Shown here one piece after another: positions 12,856 through 21,444 of a stretch of DNA of 64,000 nucleotides (position 1 is the first letter of the stretch; every line of letters begins with the position of its first letter). Location: positions 1 to 64,000 of the forward strand of contig JAHDXO010000043.1 in assembly GCA_023382975.1 (NCBI GenBank). Reading direction: 5' to 3'. The notes beneath the pieces were generated by a model. That model worked only from the letters and a program-made list of their open reading frames with translations, made no database searches and was not told the origin of the DNA. Source of the stretch: Pirellulaceae bacterium (GTDB taxonomy: Bacteria > Planctomycetota > Planctomycetia > Pirellulales > Pirellulaceae). A program made the translations under genes and the position numbers.

Positions 12856-13191
12856 ATGAAGTCTCTTGCGGCAATCTTCTCCCTGTTCCTGATCGCCAAC
12901 GCGGTGTTCCTGGCGTGTTCGATCGGGGTTGGGTTTCTGTTGAGTTGGTTGTTCACGGAGATCGACTTCGGCACCGCCGTTCTGATCGCCAGCGTCTCGA
13001 ATCTTGCAGTGATCTTCGGTACGGTTCGACTGATGTCGAGCCTGCCGCTTCGCATTGCGCTGGAGGACGGCATGGACGATGACGAAGATGATGACGAAGA
13101 CGATGACGAGTACGAATCCCGTGCGATTCCTCCGCCGCGACGAACGTCCCAGAGATCCTCGCGGCGGAAACGGTATCGGCCACGCGATTAG
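12856..13191 (+). CDS. Small membrane protein with acidic and basic tail
   Basis: This 111-residue protein starts at MKSLAAIFSLF, with GGAG about eight bases upstream. An upstream ATG at 12829 is less well placed. Two hydrophobic segments (about residues 4-32 and 40-60) suggest two membrane helices. After them come a run of Asp/Glu (DDDEDDDEDDDEYE) and a basic Arg/Ser-rich end. I do not recognise a family. The acidic tail could bind cations or a basic partner, but that is a guess. It stands alone between the giant surface protein and the REP-like repeats. Confidence 0.6.
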   Translation: MKSLAAIFSLFLIANAVFLACSIGVGFLLSWLFTEIDFGTAVLIASVSNLAVIFGTVRLMSSLPLRIALEDGMDDDEDDDEDDDEYESRAIPPPRRTSQRSSRRKRYRPRD

Positions 13192-13273
13192 GGAGCCTCG
13201 ATTCGCGGTATTCCGAAGCACAACCGCCGGAAGTTGCGACATTCTTCGCCTCGAAGGGGCAGCCCCATACCAG

Positions 13274-13417
13274 CCCAGGGCAACGCCCTGGGTTGAGGTC
13301 GGAAGTATCCGTCCTGAGCCCTGAAAGGGCGGCACAAGCCACCGACGCCACCTGTTGTTCTGCCCTTTCAGGGCGAGCTGATCCTATGGTCTCCGCAACC
13401 CAGGGCGATGCCCTGGG
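13274..13417. repeat. Cluster of REP-like palindromes
   Basis: Two copies of a CCCAGGGC-N3-GCCCTGGG palindrome lie at 13274-13292 and 13399-13417. Between them, GCCCTGAAAGGGC at 13318-13330 and its exact reverse complement GCCCTTTCAGGGC at 13362-13374 form an inverted pair. The group sits just left of the transposase. Such short GC-rich palindromes recur between genes in planctomycete genomes; no RAYT-type transposase is visible in the window. Confidence 0.7.
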
Positions 13418-13430
13418 CTGATTTGTTCAG

Positions 13431-15012
13431 GCCCCTGCGGGCAACGCCGTAGCGGATTTTAGGGAGCGAGGAAGAGGGCACGGTAAGCTTCCTTTTGTTT
13501 GCGGGTCGCTTGTCGGATAATGGGCTTGGTGGCGCTCGGTGCGTCCTTGTAGTTTGCACGGTATCGGCTCGTCTTGCTTGACGTGCGCTCGTACTCGTCT
13601 TTGGTTGCGGATTGCAGACGTGACGTCAGCGTCTCCTCGCCGCAGGCCGGCTCGTGCCAGTTCTCCATCGCGTATCGGATCGCACGTAACGCCTGGGACA
13701 CGCTGGTTTGTTCCGGCGGCTCATCGAGTTTGATCTGTTCCCGGATGGCAAGCAATTGAACCATGGCCAAGGCCGCCAGCGACCAATCCAGTTCTGCCAC
13801 CGCGTGCTCTGCCTTGCGACTGCGCAGCTTGCCCCGGCCGAAGGTCTGTTTTGCCGTTCTGAATTGAAGCTCCACACCCCACCGCAACGGATACAGACGC
13901 TGGAGGGCGGCCGTGCTCAATTCCCGTTCGCGGAGAACATTCGTGACCAACCACATGGTGCCGCGTTCGCCCCGGACTTCGATCAGTCGCAACAGCAGGG
14001 GTTCCTGCCGCCGCCTCGCCACGGCATTGGGCCAGAGATACACGACGCCATCGCCCGTACGTACATGACCGAGGTTTTTCAGCAGTTGCACATTTCCGCC
14101 GACCCGGATCAAGAAGCTGTGACCGGCATCAACAATCGCTTTCCAGAGTTCGTAACCGACGAACCCGGCATCGCAACAAAACAATGTGTTCTCCGGGAAT
14201 TTCTGGGTCTGCAGCATCTCGATCATGTGATGACGTTCGCTGGAAGTCGAGGGGCCGGTCTTCCAACACCACGGCAGCTTCAGGCCCATGTGCCACATCA
14301 GGGTCAGCCAAACCTGCGGCTTGACGGGTTCACACAGCTTCTTGCTGCGTTTCTTCTTGTTCTTCCACTTGCGTCGGGACTGGGCTTTCCGGCCCTTGCC
14401 GAAATTCTTCGCCGCGAACGCATTCTCGTTACTTTGGGTCCGCGGCGCGGTAAATCGTGAACCGTCGGTGGCCAGCGGCAACCACTTTCCGATGCGATAA
14501 TGTTCTGCTCCCACTTGTTCCATCAACGCGTGCAGTCGCAACCACAGCAGCGGCAATAGGCTGCCGGTGCAGGTTGCCAAGGCTCGCATCATCCCTTGAA
14601 AGGTGCCGACCGCGACTTGCCCAAACATGTGCAGTGACAATCTCTTCGCCTTGTCGAAAGCGTCCGTCAGTCGCGGTTTGTCAGACCACGCCGTCAGCAC
14701 AGCCAGTGCGACCAGATAGCGCGGCATCCATTTGGTATTGCCATGCGCCCGGAAATCGGCAAACATCTGATCGTCGAGGATCCATTCGAGGGCTCGCCGC
14801 AGCAAGCTGCTCTGAGTGCTGTCCTTGCTGTCAACATGGTTGCCGCCAGCCTGCTGCTTTTCCTTGCGAATTCCCATCAGCCAGACTCCTTTCAAGCTGA
14901 AGCGTTTTCAGTTTGTCTGTAACCGGGAGTCTGGCTTTTCTCCTATTCCGAGATTTCGCGAAATACCAATTTTCTCCGCAGCAGAATCCGCTACGGCGTT
15001 GCCCTGCGGGGC
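13431..15012 (-). mobile_element. IS4-type insertion element with flanking inverted repeats
   Basis: A transposase gene is bracketed by two 28-bp sequences in inverted orientation, 13431-13458 and 14985-15012, which match at about 25 of 28 positions. The left repeat ends exactly where the transposase stop codon begins. These may be the true element ends, or two copies of a host repeat between which the element sits. I could not identify a target-site duplication by eye. Confidence 0.6.
13459..14895 (-). CDS. IS4-family transposase
   Basis: This 478-residue DDE transposase would cut and rejoin the element's DNA ends. Visible catalytic landmarks are LATDGSRF (first Asp), FCCDAGFVGYELW (second Asp) and the IS4 signature YPLRWGVELQFRTAK (Y-x2-R-x3-E-x6-K, with the catalytic Glu). 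A basic segment, RKAQSRRKWKNKKKRSKK, lies between the first and second Asp. The length fits the family and the frame is intact, so it could be active. The start could instead be the internal MGIRKEKQ at 14877. The gene runs leftward and stands between REP-like repeats and the secretion-like operon. Confidence 0.88.
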   Translation of the reverse strand: MKGVWLMGIRKEKQQAGGNHVDSKDSTQSSLLRRALEWILDDQMFADFRAHGNTKWMPRYLVALAVLTAWSDKPRLTDAFDKAKRLSLHMFGQVAVGTFQGMMRALATCTGSLLPLLWLRLHALMEQVGAEHYRIGKWLPLATDGSRFTAPRTQSNENAFAAKNFGKGRKAQSRRKWKNKKKRSKKLCEPVKPQVWLTLMWHMGLKLPWCWKTGPSTSSERHHMIEMLQTQKFPENTLFCCDAGFVGYELWKAIVDAGHSFLIRVGGNVQLLKNLGHVRTGDGVVYLWPNAVARRRQEPLLLRLIEVRGERGTMWLVTNVLRERELSTAALQRLYPLRWGVELQFRTAKQTFGRGKLRSRKAEHAVAELDWSLAALAMVQLLAIREQIKLDEPPEQTSVSQALRAIRYAMENWHEPACGEETLTSRLQSATKDEYERTSSKTSRYRANYKDAPSATKPIIRQATRKQKEAYRALFLAP

Positions 15013-15278
15013 GACATCTTTGGACTGCGAACAGCGTTTCCGCCGCTATGTCCACGCCATTCGAGGCGAGCCTGGTGGCAACGAAGAATTGCGGGCGGAG
15101 GCTGCGGCTCACAATTCTCCGCCTCAAGCAATCGTCGAAGATGTTTACCGCAGTTGATCGGAGCCCCGCGCCGAGCTTGGAAGCTTTCGGCAGCACGGAT
15201 GGCTGAGTCGGGGCACCGATGGGGGAGCCGGGAGAGGATAGGGATCGGCCGCGGAACGAAGACACCTGCGGTTGGCCG
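15013..15278. other. Non-coding interval between the IS element and the FtsK-like gene
   Basis: No gene is visible. An imperfect inverted repeat built from GAATTGCGGGCGGAG and its partner CACAATTCTCCGCC lies near 15088-15123. It looks like another dispersed repeat, or the transcript end of the operon to its right. Confidence 0.45.
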
Positions 15279-18200
15279 TTAAACGAGGTTGCGTTCGGCA
15301 AGCTGTTGTTTGACCCAGGCGAGCCAGTCGGGCGGGGGTGGGCCGTAGGGGCGGAATTTCTCGAACTCGCCTTGCTCTTCGTGGAACAGGATGGCGCGGT
15401 GGACGCCTAGACGGCTGGCATCCGGGCTGTCCATCAGGTTGGCCGAATCCGTGGCGCTCATCTGGAACAGGACTCGCCACGACAGATCGGTCAACGACTG
15501 GCGATCCAGCCAGCGGCTGAGATTGGTGTAGGTGTCGCACCAGATCAGCGTGTGGACGCCGAAGTGAGGCCCTTCGCGCAGAATGGTGGCCAATCGTTTG
15601 TCCAGCGACTCCGCGGCCCCTTCCTCGAACGAGAAGCTGAAGTCTTCGCTCTTGCGCAGTTCCCGGAACCGCGGCAGGTTGAAGACCAGCAGGAAGATCG
15701 GGGGCGCGCCGTCCAGGTTGCCTTCCAGACGGCGTTGGACTTCGGCGGCCAGGCGACCGATCTGCGCGGCGGTCTCGCCCGGCCCCGCCGTGCGCAGCGG
15801 GATCGGCAGTTGTTGACCAAAACGATTCCAGAATCCGGCCATCGGCGATTCGGCTCGCTGCCCGTCCAACACCACGAACTGGGCGTTGGCGAATTCGTTT
15901 TCCGCTTCGGCCGACTCTTCCACGCCGCCTCGCGGACCGAATCCGTCGGCGGGCCGAACGGCGGCGGCCAGACTGATGACGCAGTTGGCCAGCACGCCCA
16001 GCGCCAGCGACTCGTCCTGGCCGACCATCAGCAGATTGCTGCCGCTCTGGCGGCGGAAGACGGCGACCGCGGGATCCTTGATTGCGACGGCTTCGCCCAG
16101 CCACGCGCGCGGCGCCAGGGCGGCGGCTGCGGGCGCACCCGTCCGGAGCTCGGCCCGCAGCAGATCATTCTTCGATGGATCGGCCGGCACATTTCCTTCG
16201 AACACGATCTGCATCGGCAGTTGCAGTTGCTGCTGTTCCGCCCGCTGGGTCACTCGTTGCAGGAAGTGCTCGCGCTCGTGGTCGGGCAACCAGACGACTT
16301 GAAAGGGATGGTTGCCTTCGAACATGCCGTTGGCATCGTTGTAGATCGCTTCGCCGGGTCGGCCCAGCAGGCGGGCGGCGGTGTTGTCGTCGCTCAGAAT
16401 CAGGTGCGCATCCGCTTCGCTGCACTGCAGCGCGATCCGCACTGCCATCTGTCCCAGCGTGCTGCGGGCCAGGCTGTAGGCTCCGGCCAGCGTCTGCGAG
16501 CCCAACAGCACGTGGATGCCGAACGCCCGGCCTTGCCGCACGAGCCGGTCGAGCAGCAGCGCGGCCTCCTGGGCGATCTTGTCGTCCTTGACGAAGAACT
16601 CCTGGAATTCGTCGATGATCAGCAGCAACCGCGGCAGATGCTCGTCCGGGTTGGCGTCGCGGTAGGCCCGCAGATCCTGGACTCCGTGCTGCCGGAACAT
16701 GTCGCCGCGGCGTTTGAGTTCGAGGTCCAGGCGGTCGAGGACGCTCATGCCAAACTCGCGTTCGCTTTCGATCGCGATCACGCGGGCATGAGGCAGGCCA
16801 AAGGTCGCGTAGGCTTTGAACTCAACGCCCTTCTTGAAATCGATCAAGTAGAACTGGACTTCGTCCGGGCTGTAGTACGTGGCGACGTTGGTGATCAAGG
16901 CGTGCAGCAGCGTCGATTTGCCCGAACCGGTCTTTCCGGCGATCAGCACGTGTTGCGAGGTGCCTTTGCCCAGCCGCAGGTATTGCAGATTGGTCGCGCC
17001 GGCACGGCCCAGCGGCACGTCGATGCCGGCCCGGCTGTCGCTGGTCCACCACTGGCCGTCGGGGGCCGCGACGGTGGCAAAGGGAACTTCGACGCGGTTG
17101 GCGTCCTTGGCCCGCTCGCCGATCGCCCGCACGATGCCGGTGAAGCGGTCGTCGCCTGGGGGCATGTCCAGCTCCAGGGGCCATTGGGACAGGCCCTCGG
17201 CCTGCCAGCGCATCCGGGCACTTTCGGCATCCCAGGCCAGCGTCACGGCGCCGTTCTGCAAATCGGCCAAATCGAAATTCTGGGGCAGCTTCAGTTTGGT
17301 ATCGACGCTGATCAGCGTGTACACGCCGCAGCGGGCGCCGCTGGCGGCGATGCTGACCAGCCGCCGCGCCGACTCCTCGTTGAAATTGGCCGGGAAGTTG
17401 GCGATCACCAGAATCTGAAACGGCTCGGCCACCTCGCCCGCGTGGCGATTGTACTGCTGGATCGATTCGAACTCGTTCCGCAGATACTTCTGAATGACGT
17501 TCTCCATGTGTTCGGTCAGGTCGGCCAGGCGCTTGTTGATATGCACGGCCTCGGTCCAAATGCGGTTGGCGACCAGCCGTTCGTCGAAGTCCGCCAGGTG
17601 CATGAAGGCCGAGAAATTCTGGCCCAGCCCCGTCGGATCGACGATGGTGAAGCGGACTTTGCCGGGCGGCAGCGAGGTCAACAGCCGCAGCATGACATCT
17701 TGCAGCGACCGCACGGCCACGTCGCGTCCGTCGCCGTCGGCCAGATACAACAGCGACGGACAACTAGGATACGAAAGGACGGCGGGCAGCGAGAATTCGT
17801 GCCGCTGGCGCTGCAGCCGCTGGTTGGCCGATCGGCCGGCGGGCAGCATGTCCAGCGCGAACCGCAACGCGCCGAACCGCAGCACGGGCAGATCCTCGTC
17901 CCCCGTCCGCCACTGGGACCAGTCCACCGCGTCCCAGTCGGGAAACAGTCGCCCGCACAAGCCGCTGAGTTCATCGACGCTGGCTTCGAACCGGTCCATG
18001 CCGCTGGTCCAGTCCTGAACCACTTGCCGCCATCGCTGTTCGAACTCCAGGCGGTTCGCTTCGAGCCGCTGCTGGCGGTCGTCGATCAGCCGCTGGCTGT
18101 CGGCCGCGAACTGCTGCTCCAAGGCTTGGATCTTCGGCGGGAACTGCTCGTCCAGAATCTTCAGGTCGCTCTGATAGGTCTCCTTCAGGCTGCGGCGGCG

Positions 18201-19214
18201 GATCTTGAACTGCTCGACGGCCTTCTGGACTCGCTGCTGATGCTGTTCGGATAACTCGACCCGGGCACGCGACCAGCGGGCATGTGCTTCGCTGATGGCG
18301 TGCTCGCGCCGTTCCACCAGTTCTTCGTGTTTCTGATGCGCTTCGTCCTGAGCGTCCTTGAGCGCCACGGCGATGGCGGCGCGGCCGTTGGCAACCTCCT
18401 GCAGCAGCTCGGGCAGCACCGCCGCGGTCTGGCGCTGGGCATGCGGCCGAACCAACGTGCGGACCAGCAGTCCCAAGGCGATGCCGATCACCACGGCGAT
18501 GATCGGGCCGGCGATCCAGCCTTGCCACAGGCCCAGCGGAACGGCCAGCGCCATCGAGGTCAGCAGGAAAATCAGGAACGGCCAACCGGATTCCAGGAAC
18601 ACGGCGGCCGGCTGCCGTTCCATCTCGATCAGCAACTGGTTGGCCGCGGTCAAGCTCGCCTGGGATCGCGCCATCGGATCGGTCCCGCCGGTTTCGGCCG
18701 TTGCGGGCGGTTCCTCGGCCAGTTGGCACCGGCGGCGGCGAAGGACGCGGCCGGCATGGTTCATGATCTCGTCGAACTCGTGCGACCGCGTCTCGCAGCG
18801 GCGCCGAAACCGCTCGAAGTCCTTCTGCGGCCGGTCCTTCACTTCTTCGAATTCGTCCATCGCGGTCCGGCGTGCCACGGTCCAGGTGCGTTTGACACGC
18901 TCGAGCGTATCTTCCAGATCGGCCGCCGCCTGTTGGTCGAACCGCTCGGCCTCCTGCACCACGGCATAGCTGTTGGATTCGTAGCTGAAGATGATGTCTT
19001 CGCGGCGTTTCTGGTACTCGCCGCGCAAGGCCGTCACGGCGTCTTCGAATTCCGCGGTCAGGCGGTCTCGCTGGCTACGGTAATCGGCCAGGATCTCCTC
19101 GTCGCGGGCCGCATATTCCTGGTCGGTTCGGCCCTCGGCGTCGGCTCGCTCGTCCACCAGGCGGGCCACGTCGGCCAGCATGGATCGGATTCGGTCGGCA
19201 AATTCATGTTCCAT
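15279..19214 (-). CDS. FtsK/SpoIIIE-EssC-like ATPase of a type VII secretion-like system
   Basis: This 1311-residue protein has a cytoplasmic N-terminal coiled coil (1-200), two membrane helices (about 205-253), a second long coiled coil (260-415) and three RecA-like domains. The first (about 470-680) has no Walker A. The second (about 740-960) is intact: GKTGSGKST at about 760-768 and LLLIIDEF at 863-870. The third (about 1040-1300) has GQDESLALG where Walker A should be. Tandem FtsK domains with one or more dead copies, membrane-anchored, match EssC/EccC, which drive export of WXG100 proteins. It lacks the two N-terminal FHA domains of Firmicute EssC and has coiled coils instead. It is the last gene of an operon with two WXG100-like genes. 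Role by inference: motor for protein export across the cytoplasmic membrane; DNA translocation is the alternative. Confidence 0.82.
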   Translation of the reverse strand: MEHEFADRIRSMLADVARLVDERADAEGRTDQEYAARDEEILADYRSQRDRLTAEFEDAVTALRGEYQKRREDIIFSYESNSYAVVQEAERFDQQAAADLEDTLERVKRTWTVARRTAMDEFEEVKDRPQKDFERFRRRCETRSHEFDEIMNHAGRVLRRRRCQLAEEPPATAETGGTDPMARSQASLTAANQLLIEMERQPAAVFLESGWPFLIFLLTSMALAVPLGLWQGWIAGPIIAVVIGIALGLLVRTLVRPHAQRQTAAVLPELLQEVANGRAAIAVALKDAQDEAHQKHEELVERREHAISEAHARWSRARVELSEQHQQRVQKAVEQFKIRRRSLKETYQSDLKILDEQFPPKIQALEQQFAADSQRLIDDRQQRLEANRLEFEQRWRQVVQDWTSGMDRFEASVDELSGLCGRLFPDWDAVDWSQWRTGDEDLPVLRFGALRFALDMLPAGRSANQRLQRQRHEFSLPAVLSYPSCPSLLYLADGDGRDVAVRSLQDVMLRLLTSLPPGKVRFTIVDPTGLGQNFSAFMHLADFDERLVANRIWTEAVHINKRLADLTEHMENVIQKYLRNEFESIQQYNRHAGEVAEPFQILVIANFPANFNEESARRLVSIAASGARCGVYTLISVDTKLKLPQNFDLADLQNGAVTLAWDAESARMRWQAEGLSQWPLELDMPPGDDRFTGIVRAIGERAKDANRVEVPFATVAAPDGQWWTSDSRAGIDVPLGRAGATNLQYLRLGKGTSQHVLIAGKTGSGKSTLLHALITNVATYYSPDEVQFYLIDFKKGVEFKAYATFGLPHARVIAIESEREFGMSVLDRLDLELKRRGDMFRQHGVQDLRAYRDANPDEHLPRLLLIIDEFQEFFVKDDKIAQEAALLLDRLVRQGRAFGIHVLLGSQTLAGAYSLARSTLGQMAVRIALQCSEADAHLILSDDNTAARLLGRPGEAIYNDANGMFEGNHPFQVVWLPDHEREHFLQRVTQRAEQQQLQLPMQIVFEGNVPADPSKNDLLRAELRTGAPAAAALAPRAWLGEAVAIKDPAVAVFRRQSGSNLLMVGQDESLALGVLANCVISLAAAVRPADGFGPRGGVEESAEAENEFANAQFVVLDGQRAESPMAGFWNRFGQQLPIPLRTAGPGETAAQIGRLAAEVQRRLEGNLDGAPPIFLLVFNLPRFRELRKSEDFSFSFEEGAAESLDKRLATILREGPHFGVHTLIWCDTYTNLSRWLDRQSLTDLSWRVLFQMSATDSANLMDSPDASRLGVHRAILFHEEQGEFEKFRPYGPPPPDWLAWVKQQLAERNLV

Positions 19215-19228
19215 CGTGGGTGGTCCGG

Positions 19229-19474
19229 TCAGTAGTTGCGGTCGCGGTCCGGATCGGCCAAGTCCTTTTCGACCTGCTCCAGTAGTTCCGCGTACTGGTG
19301 GATCGCGGCGACCGCGAGCGTGATCTGGGGGGCGAGCCCTTGCAGAAAGTCTTTTTCGAAATCCCGGCTGGCCTGGTCATTCCAATGCGTCTTGGTCTCC
19401 AGCCACTTCTCCTTCAATTGGGACGTCGAACGCTGGAGGCGGCCGAGTCCGGTGAGCAGATCGCACGACTTCAT
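19229..19474 (-). CDS. Small WXG100-like protein
   Basis: This 81-residue helical protein starts at MKSCDLLTGLG. It has a central HWNDQ turn (W31, D33) between two predicted helices, the helix-Trp-turn-helix plan and length of the WXG100 superfamily, with Asp in place of Gly. Its ATG overlaps the stop of the preceding gene by four bases (ATGA), and the FtsK-like gene starts 14 bases after its stop, so translation is probably coupled. WXG100 proteins are secreted helical-hairpin dimers that engage the ATPase. No clear YxxxD/E export signal is seen. The family assignment rests on length, motif and context. Confidence 0.6.
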   Translation of the reverse strand: MKSCDLLTGLGRLQRSTSQLKEKWLETKTHWNDQASRDFEKDFLQGLAPQITLAVAAIHQYAELLEQVEKDLADPDRDRNY

Positions 19475-20046
19475 TCGGTCGCCTCCCGGCTGGGGCCGAC
19501 CGAGCCCGCATCGGCGGCCGGCGCACTGTCGATCGAACCGCTGTCCAACGATCCGGCGCGAGGCGCGGCGCGTTCGGTGTATTTGTCCAAGGCGGCGGAC
19601 ATCCGGCCCAGCGCCGCCAGCGCCCGCGGAAACTCGGTGTCCAGGAAGTCGGTCAACTTCAGCAGGCGGCCGTGCATCGAATCCGCTTCCTGCTGGACCG
19701 AGACTCGCCAACGACGGACGGCGCGAACTTTCTGCTCGCACAGCCGCAGTCGCTGCTTGGCCTTTTCCACCGCCATCCGCTGTTCGTAGCACGACCGCCG
19801 GTCCTCGGCGCGGATCGCCGCCTCGCAGCGCGCCAATTCCTGCTGGGCTCGCAACACGGCGTCGGCCGACGCGCGGGCCTCGGCGGGCCAGTAGCGCGCC
19901 CGGTCGTGCTCGACCCAATCCAGGCTCCGCCGCAGTTCCAGCAGCAGTTGCTCGATCGCGTCGCGCACGTCCGCTTCGTATTGCTGCAACGCCACGCGGA
20001 AGTCGCGTATCGCATCGGTCGACGTGATGTGGGCCGAACCGCTCAT
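19471..20046 (-). CDS. Coiled-coil protein of the secretion-like operon
   Basis: This 191-residue protein starts at MSGSAHITST with GAAGGG upstream, 11 bases after the previous stop. Residues 10-155 are almost entirely helical and rich in Arg, Glu and Ala, suggesting a long coiled coil; the last 30 residues are low-complexity Ala/Ser/Gly. It has no signal peptide or membrane segment. It lies between the two WXG100-like genes and overlaps the second. It could be a substrate, as longer LXG/EspA-like proteins are in other type VII systems, or a chaperone/adaptor. I recognise no named family. Confidence 0.7.
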   Translation of the reverse strand: MSGSAHITSTDAIRDFRVALQQYEADVRDAIEQLLLELRRSLDWVEHDRARYWPAEARASADAVLRAQQELARCEAAIRAEDRRSCYEQRMAVEKAKQRLRLCEQKVRAVRRWRVSVQQEADSMHGRLLKLTDFLDTEFPRALAALGRMSAALDKYTERAAPRAGSLDSGSIDSAPAADAGSVGPSREATE

Positions 20047-20057
20047 CGCGTTTCCCT

Positions 20058-20336
20058 TCAGGACCGCAGGTATTCGTCGATCGCTTCCGCCTTGCGCATC
20101 AGGTACGGCACATGGCGGTCGTTGTTCTCCAGGAAGCGGGCGATCATTCTCATCCCCTCCTCGAATTGCTGCACGAACTTGACGTGTTCCTGGTCGCGCC
20201 AGGAACCGCCCAGGGCGGTCAATTGGTTGGCCAGTGACCGGGAGCGGTCGCGGAGTTCGTTGTTGAACTTTTTCAGGCTGCGAGCGAACTCGCGCAATTC
20301 TTCCGGATCGACAACAGCTTGCGGCATAACCTTCAC
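20058..20336 (-). CDS. WXG100-like protein
   Basis: This 92-residue protein heads the operon. Two helices flank a LGGSWRDQEH turn centred on W46, the hallmark position of WXG100 proteins, with Asp at the third motif position. The rest is charged and helical without Cys or a signal peptide, as expected for an ESX-type substrate. The start may be GTG at 20336 or the ATG at 20327 (MPQAVV). The gene order WXG-like, coiled coil, WXG-like, FtsK ATPase strongly supports a type VII-like role. It ends in EYLRS, not a classic YxxxD/E signal. Confidence 0.65.
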   Translation of the reverse strand: MKVMPQAVVDPEELREFARSLKKFNNELRDRSRSLANQLTALGGSWRDQEHVKFVQQFEEGMRMIARFLENNDRHVPYLMRKAEAIDEYLRS

Positions 20337-20492
20337 CGTGCGTGCATTCTGGTCGGTTCCGAGCGACGATCGGAACCGCAGCGGTTTCGAAGTTGCCAGT
20401 CTGTTCGGGTCGCGTGCGTCGCCCGCGACCTGAAGTGGCCCGCGTCCGCCGGCCGCGGCTCCGGACGGCGGCGTCGCGACCCACCGACTGCC

Positions 20493-21269
20493 CTACAGCC
20501 GACGGATGTGAAAGCCGCCGTCCACGTTGATGCGATCGCCGGTGGTGAACGGGAACGAATCGCCGGTCAGCGCCACGACGGCCCGCGCCACGTCTTCCGG
20601 GGTTCCCCAGCGACGGATCGGCGACAATCCTTCGGCGATCAGCTTGTCGTATTTCTCCTTGACCGGCGCGGTCATGTCGCTCGCGATCACGCCCGGACAG
20701 ACTTCGTACACGCGGATGCGGTGCTCGGCCAACCGGACGGCCAGCAGTTGGGTCATCATCTGCATCGCGGCCTTGGCCATGCAATAATCGGCACGGTTTG
20801 TGGTGACGGCGTAAGCGGAAATCGAGGAAATGTTGACGATCAGTCCGCCGGGAATACGGCCTGCGCCGATGGACGCGATCATCCGGTTGGCGGCTTGCTG
20901 CGCCAGAAAAAACGGGCCTTTCAGATTGGTGGCGAACACCACATCCCAACTCTCTTCGGTCGCCTCGAGCAGATCCCGGCGGCCCTGCGACGTGATGCCC
21001 GCGTTGTTCACCAGGACATCCAACCGCCCGAACTCCGCCTCGGTCTCCTCGATCAACGCCGTACGCTCTTCGGCCGAGCCGACATCGCCTTGCAAGGCGA
21101 TCGCGCGCCCGCCGTTGGCCGCGATTTGTTCGACGACCTCCTGGGCCGCCTCGGGACTGCGGTAGTAATTCACCACGACAGCATGGCCGGCAGCCGCCAA
21201 GCCCACGGCGATGCCTCGCCCGATCCCCCGGGACGATCCGGTAACCAGTGCGACGGGGCGGTCGATCAT
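20493..21269 (-). CDS. SDR-family 3-oxoacyl-ACP reductase-like oxidoreductase
   Basis: This is a 258-residue classical short-chain dehydrogenase. It has the cofactor loop TGSSRGIGRG near the N-terminus, NNAG in the middle and the catalytic Ser, Tyr and Lys in SISAY...DYCMAK. The sequence is closest in style to FabG/3-ketoacyl-ACP reductases, which use NADPH, but several SDR sugar and steroid enzymes look alike. The start at MIDRPVALV has GAGGAAC upstream; a longer frame to 21422 runs into a large inverted repeat and is not coding. It is a single gene between phoU and the secretion-like operon, so context does not reveal its substrate. Confidence 0.85.
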   Translation of the reverse strand: MIDRPVALVTGSSRGIGRGIAVGLAAAGHAVVVNYYRSPEAAQEVVEQIAANGGRAIALQGDVGSAEERTALIEETEAEFGRLDVLVNNAGITSQGRRDLLEATEESWDVVFATNLKGPFFLAQQAANRMIASIGAGRIPGGLIVNISSISAYAVTTNRADYCMAKAAMQMMTQLLAVRLAEHRIRVYEVCPGVIASDMTAPVKEKYDKLIAEGLSPIRRWGTPEDVARAVVALTGDSFPFTTGDRINVDGGFHIRRL

Positions 21270-21345
21270 CGTTGTTCCTCCATCTCGATGCCAGCCTGTA
21301 CCAATCCGGGATTTATACCGCAATCCGGTCGGCGGCGAAACGATG

Positions 21346-21409
21346 GTAGCCGAATTCGTGAGAATTCGGAGTCTCCCCAGAAACTCCGAATTCTCACGAA
21401 TTCGGCTAC
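21346..21409. repeat. Perfect 27-bp inverted repeat (hairpin element)
   Basis: The arms 21346-21372 and 21383-21409 are exact reverse complements separated by a 10-base loop. Each arm contains GAATTCGTGAGAATTCGG. It lies 36 bases beyond the phoU stop and upstream of the SDR gene. It may end the pst-phoU transcript, but it has no T tract, so a dispersed MITE- or REP-like element is equally likely. Confidence 0.85.
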
Positions 21410-21444
21410 GAAAATCCTTCACGGCGTTACCCGATACGGCACTA

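Noticed and set aside
15552-18254. Long rightward open frame of 900 codons
   Set aside because: It is the complement of the FtsK-like gene; it is rich in Gln/Arg/His/Val shadow composition and has no recognisable motif.
21269-21422. N-terminal extension of the SDR protein
   Set aside because: The extra codons translate the inverted repeat, and the start at 21269 has a proper ribosome site and fits the family length.
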